Source of the DNA: JASEHD01 sp964471945
GTDB taxonomy: Bacteria > Bacteroidota > Ignavibacteria > UBA10030 > SZUA-254
NCBI GenBank assembly: GCA_964471945.1
Contig: CAYYIJ010000068.1
Span: 1-12,899, forward strand
Direction of reading: 5' to 3'
DNA length: 12,899 bases
Of the stretch, positions 7,522-12,899 are shown piece after piece (the first letter of the stretch is position 1; each line of letters opens with the position of its first letter). Position numbers and translations under genes: made by a program. The notes beneath the pieces are model-generated. The model had not been told where the DNA came from. It ran no database searches and saw only the letters and a list, made by a program, of their open reading frames with translations.

Positions 7522-7539
7522 CCCACGATTTATCGTGGG
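7522..7539. repeat. Perfect hairpin at the broken start of the thioredoxin gene
   Basis: CCCACGAT (7522-7529) is followed by TT and the exact reverse complement ATCGTGGG (7532-7539). Hairpins of this kind, GC-rich at the base with an AT-rich tip, occur at the ends of IS200/IS605-type elements, which transpose via DNA hairpins. That assignment is from memory of the type, not a match I can verify. Thioredoxin-like coding sequence begins directly to the right. Confidence 0.6.
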
Positions 7540-7825
7540 GATAATTCCTGTGTTAGTTGATTTCTGGGCGCCGTGGTGCGGTCCATGTCGAATGATTGCT
7601 CCTGTTATCGAGGAACTGGCAAATGAATATACGGGAAAGATGAAAGTCGTAAAACTGAACACAGATGAAAATATAGATACTGCAATGGAGTATAATATCA
7701 TGAGTATCCCGACGATTGGAATATTCCTCGGTGGAAAAATGGTGGATGCGGTTATCGGTGCTGCCCCGAAGAATGCGTTGAAAGAAAAGATCGATGAAAA
7801 CCTTACAAACATCACTGTCAATTGA
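7535..7825 (+). pseudogene. Thioredoxin lacking its N-terminal beta-alpha unit
   Basis: From residue 5 the protein matches thioredoxin closely: PVLVDFWAPWCGPCRMIAPVIEELA with the active-site WCGPC at residues 14-18, KLNTDEN, and the cis-proline in SIPT (Pro60 region). In normal thioredoxins the first active-site Cys is near residue 32; here it is near residue 15, so about 17 residues (strand beta1 and helix alpha1) are missing. The only start in frame is GTG 7535. It lies inside the right arm of a perfect hairpin and has no ribosome binding site. The likeliest reading is a trxA-like gene truncated by an insertion or recombination. A shortened but expressed protein, or a fusion from another start, cannot be excluded, since the remaining frame is intact and has no stop. 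Neighbours downstream are also Cys-motif proteins. Confidence 0.6.
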
Positions 7826-7848
7826 TCTGAAAGTAAAACAGAATAATA

Positions 7849-8064
7849 ATGATAACAAAGGACACACCGATAGAAGATTTAATCCGTGATATTCCTTCTT
7901 CCATCAGCTACATGATGGAAAAGGGAGTTAAATGTCTCGCTTGTGGAGAGCCGGTTTGGGGAACTCTTGAAAGCATCGCAAAAGAGAAAGGATTTTCCGA
8001 TGACGATATTCATTGCTTTGTTAAAGATTTGAATTCATTAGAAAATATCGGAACAAAATCCTAA
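7849..8064 (+). CDS. DUF1858-type CxxC redox/disulfide domain protein
   Basis: 71 residues matching the small family described as hybrid-cluster-protein-associated disulfide domain (DUF1858): MITKDTPIEDLI at the start, then GVKCLACGEPVWGTLESIA with the CxxC pair Cys29/Cys32, then KGFSDDDI near the end. A third cysteine, Cys56, is outside the motif. The length equals one full domain. No signal peptide is present, so it is cytoplasmic. It starts 23 nt after the thioredoxin remnant, with only a weak purine stretch before the ATG, and probably shared its transcript. The role in the family is not well established; redox or metal-cluster chemistry is inferred from the CxxC and the neighbouring thioredoxin. 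Confidence 0.85.
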   Translation: MITKDTPIEDLIRDIPSSISYMMEKGVKCLACGEPVWGTLESIAKEKGFSDDDIHCFVKDLNSLENIGTKS

Positions 8065-8099
8065 CCTTATAAAATATTTTTAATTATTTATTTGATCCT

Positions 8100-8336
8100 A
8101 TGCCAATATACGATTACAAATGTACAGACTGCAATAAAACGTATGATATCTTTCATAAAGTTCGAGAAGTTATTGAAGATATCATTTGTCCGTTCTGCGG
8201 TTCGACAAACTCTAAAAAACTCATGTCATTAACACAAATGACGATGGGAAACAACTCTGCTTCGGATTGTTCTGATGGTTCATGCGGTCCATACAGCGGC
8301 GGCGGGTGCAGCAGCGGGATGTGTGGATTGAATTAA
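8100..8336 (+). CDS. FmdB-type zinc-ribbon protein with Cys/Gly-rich tail
   Basis: 78 residues beginning MPIYDYKCTDCNKTYDI, the hallmark of the FmdB regulatory-protein family. The zinc ribbon uses Cys8, Cys11, Cys30 and Cys33 (IICPFCGS). The tail from residue 54 is low-complexity, rich in Gly and Ser, and has four more cysteines (57, 62, 70, 75), which is common in this family. It is cytoplasmic, with no signal peptide. It lies 35 nt after the DUF1858 gene with no clear ribosome binding site. FmdB was first noted near formamidase/amidase genes in other bacteria; its function is not settled. Zinc binding is the only safe prediction. Confidence 0.88.
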   Translation: MPIYDYKCTDCNKTYDIFHKVREVIEDIICPFCGSTNSKKLMSLTQMTMGNNSASDCSDGSCGPYSGGGCSSGMCGLN

Positions 8337-8416
8337 CTGAGGACTTTGAGCGGAGCGGATAAAGCATGAAGTAAAATCTGCGAGAAGGATTTAATATTCT
8401 ATTAACCCCCCTTACT

Positions 8417-8444
8417 ACTCACCACTCACCGCTCACCAATTCAC
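8417..8444. repeat. Degenerate 7-bp tandem repeat upstream of the xdhA-like gene
   Basis: Four consecutive 7-mers: ACTCACC, ACTCACC, GCTCACC, AATTCAC. The first two are identical. They lie in the 192-bp gap between the FmdB-type and xdhA-like genes. The reverse complement contains GAGTAGT just beyond the repeat (8414-8420), which also occurs in the 8-bp repeats behind the xdhA-like gene. Confidence 0.6.
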
Positions 8445-8456
8445 TTTTCTATAAAC

Positions 8457-8485
8457 TTGAAACTTGCGCCAAAAATTGTTAAACT
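8457..8485 (+). promoter_or_regulatory. Possible promoter of the xdhA-like gene
   Basis: TTGAAA (8457-8462), a 17-nt spacer and TAAACT (8480-8485) give a housekeeping-like promoter, 5/6 and 4/6 matches to TTGACA and TATAAT. It lies about 43 nt before the start codon and next to a palindrome that overlaps the -10. AT-rich DNA yields such matches by chance and FCB-group promoters often differ, so confidence is low. Confidence 0.3.
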
Positions 8486-8502
8486 AAACAAGATGGTTTA
8501 GT
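8483..8502. promoter_or_regulatory. Palindrome, candidate operator of the xdhA-like gene
   Basis: A perfect 7-bp inverted repeat, ACTAAAC-AAGATG-GTTTAGT, with imperfect extension on both sides (AAATT... / ...AATTT). It overlaps the possible -10 region and lies 26 nt before the start codon. No T-tract follows, so it is not a terminator. Its size suits a dimeric repressor site. Confidence 0.45.
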
Positions 8503-8528
8503 AATTTCAATTTTATCGACAGGTTTTC

Positions 8529-9971
8529 ATGCGTTCAGCAATTTCATTCGTGCTCGATGGAAAAATCGTAGAGCTTAGCTTTGGAGCTTCCAATGGAATC
8601 TCGCCAACCACCACTGTCCTTAATTATCTTCGGAGCTTTCCCACCCACAAAGGTGTGAAAGAAGGTTGTGCTGAAGGAGATTGTGGTGCTTGCACGGTTG
8701 TACTTGGTGAGTTGGTTGATAATAAAATTCAGTACAAAGCAGTCGATTCATGTTTAATTTTTCTTCCGATGATACATGGAAAGCAATTAATTACAGTCGA
8801 GAATCTGAAGAAATCAAATGGTGAACTTCATCCAGTTCAGCAAGCGATGGTTGACCTTTATGGAAGTCAATGCGGCTTTTGTACACCGGGAATTATCATG
8901 TCGATGTTCGCACTCTATAAAAATTACAATAATCCAACTCGTGAACAAATCAACGATGTATTAACAGGGAACCTGTGCCGATGCACTGGATATAAACCTA
9001 TCGTTGAAGCTTCAGCTAAATCGTGTGTTCATAATTGCATCGACCATTTCACTAATGGTGAGAAGAAAGTTATAGAGTTGCTGAGGTCAATTTCAAAAGA
9101 GTCGATTCATATTCAGACAGATAAACAAAAATATTTCCGTCCTGCAAGTTTGGGCGAAGCAATCTCTCTGAAACACCAACATCCAGATGCAATCATAATC
9201 GGTGGTGCAACGGATATTGCACTAAGAGTTACAAAAGGACATGAACTTTTAAAAGAAATCATAGATATATCCGGAATTGAAGAGTTGAAAGAAATTCTTG
9301 AAGATGAATCCAAGATAATCATTGGAGCGGGTGTATTGATTAACGACTTGGTTCCAGAAGTAAAAAAAGACTTTCCAGCTTTGCATGAAATGTTGGCAGT
9401 CTTCGGTTCTAATCAAATTAGAAATCTTGCAACACTTGGGGGTAATCTCGGAAGTGCTTCGCCAATTGGAGATACTCTTCCAGTTTTGATGGCATACGAC
9501 GTAAAAGTTGTTCTTGAAAGTCTGAACGGCAAACGTGAAGTCGATATTAACAATTTCATCACAGGATATCGAAAAACTATCCGCAAGCCGAATGAGTTGA
9601 TTACCTCTATTATAATACCGAAACTCACAAACGGATCAATAGTGAAATCATACAAAATCTCGAAGCGGAAGGATATGGATATCTCCACAGTTAGTGCTGG
9701 TTTCCGTGTGGTTTTAGATGATAGGGATGTAAAATCAATAATATTAGCTTATGGCGGGATGGCAGAAGTAACAAAACGTGCAACAACTACCGAGAAGTTT
9801 CTTTTAGGCAAGAAATGGAACCGAGAAACGATTGAAAAAGCAATGACGATGATTGATAAAGATTTTACACCTATTTCCGATACACGTGGTAGTGCAGAGT
9901 ATAGAAGAGTTGTTGCAAGAAATTTATTGATGAAGTTTTGGATAGACCTTAAGAATGGAGGATTGGAGTAA
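8529..9971 (+). CDS. xdhA: Xanthine dehydrogenase-type [2Fe-2S]/FAD subunit
   Basis: 480 residues, the usual size of the XdhA small subunit of molybdenum hydroxylases. It passes electrons from the molybdopterin site on the partner subunit through two [2Fe-2S] clusters to FAD and on to NAD. The plant-ferredoxin-type cluster uses Cys47, Cys52, Cys55 and Cys75. The second cluster uses Cys115, Cys118 (QCGFCTPG), Cys150 and Cys152 (NLCRCTGY). FAD contacts appear at residues 223-230 (IIGGATDI) and 297-315 (IRNLATLGGN and SASPIGD). The end matches the CO-dehydrogenase flavoprotein C-terminal domain. There is no signal peptide, so it is cytoplasmic. The ribosome binding site is weak (CAGG). The xdhB-like partner should follow directly but is displaced by the HNH-RecQ gene. 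Purine oxidation is the family default; other substrates (nicotinate, aldehydes) cannot be excluded. Confidence 0.93.
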   Translation: MRSAISFVLDGKIVELSFGASNGISPTTTVLNYLRSFPTHKGVKEGCAEGDCGACTVVLGELVDNKIQYKAVDSCLIFLPMIHGKQLITVENLKKSNGELHPVQQAMVDLYGSQCGFCTPGIIMSMFALYKNYNNPTREQINDVLTGNLCRCTGYKPIVEASAKSCVHNCIDHFTNGEKKVIELLRSISKESIHIQTDKQKYFRPASLGEAISLKHQHPDAIIIGGATDIALRVTKGHELLKEIIDISGIEELKEILEDESKIIIGAGVLINDLVPEVKKDFPALHEMLAVFGSNQIRNLATLGGNLGSASPIGDTLPVLMAYDVKVVLESLNGKREVDINNFITGYRKTIRKPNELITSIIIPKLTNGSIVKSYKISKRKDMDISTVSAGFRVVLDDRDVKSIILAYGGMAEVTKRATTTEKFLLGKKWNRETIEKAMTMIDKDFTPISDTRGSAEYRRVVARNLLMKFWIDLKNGGLE

Positions 9972-9997
9972 TGGAGTAGTGAAGTATTGCAGTAAAG
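9966..9997. repeat. Degenerate 8-bp tandem repeat at the end of the xdhA-like gene
   Basis: Four units in register: GAGTAATG, GAGTAGTG, AAGTATTG, CAGTAAAG. They share the pattern NAGTANNG. The stop codon (TAA 9969-9971) lies in the first unit. The array marks the left edge of the inserted HNH-RecQ gene and shares the GAGTAGT word with the reverse strand of the repeat upstream of the xdhA-like gene. Confidence 0.55.
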
Positions 9998-10036
9998 GCG
10001 GAAAGATTTCTTGAATAACTTATAAGGAATATTATA

Positions 10037-12262
10037 ATGAAAACCTATCCAAAAGATTGGAATAAAAGGAAGACAGCGATAAGGAATAAATTAGGAAACC
10101 GATGCAAGAAGTGTGGTATTGTACTTTCTAGAGAAACCTTTCATCACTGGAAAGGCAAACTTAGACCAGATTCAATGTTCCTTCACACTCACCACAGAGA
10201 ACGGCTCTCTGAAGGTGGTAACCATTCGCTTAAAAATCTTACTCTTTTGTGCGCTGGGTGCCACTCTTATGAAGATGGACATGACCACATGCAAGAAACA
10301 ACCGAAGTTAGTGAGTTCTATAATATTTTCCGATCTTTCTATTTCAATAAAAAGCGAGAAAAACTCTATGAGGAGATCGAAAAGGTCAAAAGTAAAAAAG
10401 ATGAGCGGGTTAGACCTGAAGAAATTCAAGCAACGTTAGCTCGACTGAAACCTCGTGGAGTCGATGACCGACAGTTCAAGAAGGACTTTAATCGTCTTGT
10501 TACTATTAGTGCTAAACAGGAAAAGATTGCTCTAAATAATTTTCGATTTAATAACTTCCAGCAGGCATTAATCATGCTTCATAACTTCTACAGTCGCAAT
10601 ACTTTCGGAATCTTACCAACTGGAGGAGGAAAATCTCTTTGCTTTACTGCTGTAGCAGAGGCAATACAAAATGAGGGAATTACAGTTGTAATTAGTCCAC
10701 TACTTTCTCTCATGCAAGATATGAAAGTGCGCTTCAAGAAATGTGAGCAATTTAATTCTACTTTGGGACGTGAAGAACGCAGAGCGGTGATACGAAAAAT
10801 AAAGGATCAGAAGATTTCACTGCTTTTAATATCACCGGAACGATTGAAAGTAGACGATTTCAAGAAACTTCTAGAAGAAGTTCGAATCGCACGTTTGGTG
10901 ATAGATGAAGCACACTGTATTTCACAGTGGGGCGGTTTTAGAATAAAATATAGACGAATCATTGACTTTGTACTTACCTATAATGAGAAGCACCAAAAAC
11001 AGCTTCCTGTTTTATTACTTACCGCGACTGCAAGTGAAAGTGTTTTTGACGATATTCTCCAAAACATGAAGTTAGATAGAAATAAGGTTGCTATTGTTAT
11101 CCCTAAATCTTTAGAACGGAAAAATCTCCATTACTCAATAGTTCGCTGCAGTGATGACAAAGGCAAGTTTAAAAAACTAAGGTCGCTATTGAGAAGGAAT
11201 AGAGGAAAAAAAGGTATAGTTTTTTGTCCATTTGCGAATAAAGGTGCAAATGTGAAGGATTCGTTTGACGTGAAAGCTATAGTTGAGGAACTCTCGAACA
11301 TAAAAGAGGTAGATGTGCGACCGTACCACGGTAAAATGAGTAGCGAGGAAAGAACGGGTGTTCAGAATTGGTTTACTGCTAAAGTCACTCATAAAGCTAA
11401 AGTGCTTGTAGCGACGAACGCCTTTGGTATGGGTATCGACATTCCCGATATTCGTTTTATTGTCCATTTTTATTCTCCACTTTCTATGGAGGCTTATTGG
11501 CAAGAAACAGGGAGGGCGGGGAGGGATGGAAACGATAGTTTTTGCACACTTATGTATAGCGGTGGAGACGAAAAACGAACGGATGCCATGGGCTTATTAC
11601 CAAGATTTGAAAGATTCGTTTTGAACTTGGAATCACTAGTAAACGGAAGGATTCTAATTCCATCAGAATTTAGAACACATGTACGGTTCTCAAGATTTGT
11701 AAAAGAATTAGTATCTGCAAAAGTATTCAAGAAAACTGTTGGTAAAAAAACGATTCATTCAAAGTCCTATATCGTATATTCGATCCGCGAGGAACTTCCT
11801 AAGACAATTGTAAGAAAGATGTGGAAAATTGTTTCACCGTATCCAAAAACATTCCACGGATTTTCTTATAGGAGAATTACTGCCTTAATAGAAATTTACA
11901 ATTCACGCTCCTTTCTTGATGGGAAGACCTGTCTTCAAATACCCACTCAGACCAAAAATAGGGATAGGAGATTGCTTGCACTTGCAGCTGTTTCTACATA
12001 CATGAATCCTTTCATCGAATTAGGAATATTTTCCATGGATATAACTTTCAATGGTTTCGATAGATTTTTTTTGGAGGACGAGAAAATCGGAAAGGATGAC
12101 TATGCGGAACTTAAAGAATGGCTTGACGGAGAACGTAAAGACTTCGATGAAGCGAAAGAAACAATCAGACAATTGGTTAGAAAGCGAAACCTTCAGAAGT
12201 TTGCAAGTAATTATTTTAAAGAAGAGCTTAAAAAATTGAGTGTCGTTTATCCGAAAGAATAG
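10037..12262 (+). CDS. HNH nuclease - RecQ-type helicase fusion
   Basis: 741 residues; ATG preceded by AAGGAA 7 nt upstream. Residues 20-80 form an HNH domain: zinc pairs Cys23/Cys26 and Cys72/Cys75 around HTHH (50-53), Asn68 and His76. Residues 165-520 form a superfamily 2 helicase of RecQ type: motif 0 FNNFQQA (171-177), Walker A PTGGGKS (194-200), DEAH (290-293), LLTATAS (327-333), TNAFGMGID (460-468) and QETGRAGRDG (489-498). The RecQ aromatic loop is present but one residue short (SQWGGFRIKY, against SQWGHDFRPEY in E. coli). The RecQ zinc-binding C4 region, winged helix and HRDC domain are not recognisable; residues 520-741 are unassigned. All key residues of nuclease and helicase look intact. 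It lies between the two subunit genes of a molybdenum hydroxylase. A role in phage defence or DNA repair is inferred from architecture only. Confidence 0.9.
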   Translation: MKTYPKDWNKRKTAIRNKLGNRCKKCGIVLSRETFHHWKGKLRPDSMFLHTHHRERLSEGGNHSLKNLTLLCAGCHSYEDGHDHMQETTEVSEFYNIFRSFYFNKKREKLYEEIEKVKSKKDERVRPEEIQATLARLKPRGVDDRQFKKDFNRLVTISAKQEKIALNNFRFNNFQQALIMLHNFYSRNTFGILPTGGGKSLCFTAVAEAIQNEGITVVISPLLSLMQDMKVRFKKCEQFNSTLGREERRAVIRKIKDQKISLLLISPERLKVDDFKKLLEEVRIARLVIDEAHCISQWGGFRIKYRRIIDFVLTYNEKHQKQLPVLLLTATASESVFDDILQNMKLDRNKVAIVIPKSLERKNLHYSIVRCSDDKGKFKKLRSLLRRNRGKKGIVFCPFANKGANVKDSFDVKAIVEELSNIKEVDVRPYHGKMSSEERTGVQNWFTAKVTHKAKVLVATNAFGMGIDIPDIRFIVHFYSPLSMEAYWQETGRAGRDGNDSFCTLMYSGGDEKRTDAMGLLPRFERFVLNLESLVNGRILIPSEFRTHVRFSRFVKELVSAKVFKKTVGKKTIHSKSYIVYSIREELPKTIVRKMWKIVSPYPKTFHGFSYRRITALIEIYNSRSFLDGKTCLQIPTQTKNRDRRLLALAAVSTYMNPFIELGIFSMDITFNGFDRFFLEDEKIGKDDYAELKEWLDGERKDFDEAKETIRQLVRKRNLQKFASNYFKEELKKLSVVYPKE

Positions 12263-12268
12263 AGATAT

Positions 12269-12899
12269 ATGAATTTTCCCTACGAATCCGCTCAACTTCA
12301 TGTCACTGGCGAAGCCATTTACATTGACGACATACTCGTAAATGAACAATTGCTTATTGGCAAAGTTGTATATAGCCCCCATGCACATGCAAAAATCAAA
12401 TCACTCGATTTATCAGAAGCAAAAAAAGTCCCGGGCGTTCAGGCTATTTTATATTACCGAGATATTCCCGGTCATAATCAGATGGGACCTGTTGTTAAAG
12501 ATGAGTTGTGTCTTGCCGAAAATGAAGCAACGTTCGTGGGACAAGTAATCTTCTTGATTGCTGCCGAGACTGAAGAACAATGTCGAGAAGCCGAGAGGTT
12601 AATTAAAATCGAATACGAACCTCTTGAGGCAATTCTTGATATCGAAACAGCAATTAAGAAAAATAATTTACTCGGTCCACAAAGAAAAATGCAGTGTGGT
12701 GATGCTGACAAGGCACTGAAGTCGGCAAAGAATATTTTTCGTGGAGAACTTTGTACGGGTGCACAAGAGCATTGGTATCTTGAAACTCAAGCGTGTTTAT
12801 GTGTTCCGGGAGAAGGAAATGAAATCAATGTCTTCAGCTCAAGCCAGCATCCATCCGAAACACAAACGCTTGTAGCTGAAGTACTTGGAATAAAACGAA
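12269..12899 (+). CDS. xdhB: Xanthine dehydrogenase-type molybdopterin subunit (5' part)
   Basis: The ATG lies 6 nt after the stop of the HNH-RecQ gene, with an AGAG purine stretch just upstream. The frame stays open for 210 codons to the window edge. The start MNFPYESAQLHVTGEAIYIDDI matches the N-terminal domain of XdhB-like large subunits. Further family marks are VVYSPHAHAKIKSLD, PGVQAILYYRDIPG and GAQEHWYLETQACL, the last corresponding to the conserved GQEHFYLE stretch. The visible part covers the aldehyde oxidase/xanthine dehydrogenase a/b hammerhead domain and the beginning of the molybdopterin-binding domain; the catalytic residues lie beyond the window. It is the expected partner of the [2Fe-2S]/FAD subunit encoded at 8529-9971. 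The downstream gene end and any maturation factor cannot be seen. Confidence 0.92.
   Translation, partial: MNFPYESAQLHVTGEAIYIDDILVNEQLLIGKVVYSPHAHAKIKSLDLSEAKKVPGVQAILYYRDIPGHNQMGPVVKDELCLAENEATFVGQVIFLIAAETEEQCREAERLIKIEYEPLEAILDIETAIKKNNLLGPQRKMQCGDADKALKSAKNIFRGELCTGAQEHWYLETQACLCVPGEGNEINVFSSSQHPSETQTLVAEVLGIKR

Noticed and set aside
7366..7560. 64-codon open frame running into the thioredoxin remnant
   Set aside because: It is in a different frame from the thioredoxin and does not restore its missing N-terminus; composition is not protein-like.
11186..11503. 105-codon open frame on the minus strand
   Set aside because: It is the antisense shadow of the helicase C-terminal motifs, with no family resemblance.
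10022..12271. Target-site duplication around the HNH-RecQ gene
   Set aside because: GAATATTATAATGA and GAATAGAGATATATGA look alike, but the match is imperfect, AT-rich and includes both start codons; it is not evidence of transposition.
12020..12388. 122-codon open frame on the minus strand across the HNH-RecQ/xdhB-like junction
   Set aside because: It is antisense to two well-supported genes and shows no recognisable domain or start signal.
1..12899. CRISPR arrays, tRNA or rRNA genes
   Set aside because: No regularly spaced direct repeats of about 25-40 bp, no cloverleaf with a T-arm consensus and no rRNA-like stretch were found on either strand by eye.

Overview
The window is an AT-rich stretch of a bacterial chromosome. 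It most likely comes from the Bacteroidota/Chlorobiota/Ignavibacteria side of the FCB group. The grounds are a large exported protein ending in a type IX secretion (T9SS) type A-like sorting domain, a seven-bladed Reg_prop-type propeller lipoprotein, a tandem pair of exported M16 peptidases, and a dispersed repeat with two short dyads upstream of a small secreted Cys-rich protein. I cannot name the species. No rRNA, tRNA, CRISPR array or intact transposase was found.

Left third (1-3700, plus strand). The tail of an unidentified gene is followed by a 121-bp element with 14-bp perfect terminal inverted repeats. Next come an 84-residue secreted peptide with eight cysteines, a strong intrinsic terminator, a 669-residue T9SS-type surface protein and a seven-bladed propeller lipoprotein. 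A hairpin with A and T tracts on either side closes this block and also the convergent block that follows.

Middle (3700-7340, minus strand). An operon encodes an exported helical protein of unknown function, an M16 zinc peptidase with an intact HXXEH site, and a second M16 protein. The second protein has lost the zinc ligands but keeps the Arg/Tyr substrate-binding pair. The two M16 genes overlap by 4 bp and probably form one heterodimeric peptidase with a split active site.

Right half (7340-12899, plus strand). A thioredoxin gene appears to have lost its first beta-alpha unit exactly at a short perfect hairpin. It is followed by a DUF1858-type CxxC protein and an FmdB-type zinc-ribbon protein. 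Then comes a molybdenum hydroxylase locus, with a [2Fe-2S]/FAD subunit (xdhA-like) and the start of the molybdopterin subunit (xdhB-like). Between these two subunit genes lies a 741-residue fusion of an HNH nuclease domain and a RecQ-type helicase, in the same orientation and only 6 nt before the xdhB-like start.

The HNH-RecQ fusion, embedded in an operon whose other members must work as a stoichiometric enzyme, is the most notable thing in the window. It is a candidate nuclease-helicase defence or DNA-processing factor that has inserted into, or been recruited to, a metabolic operon.
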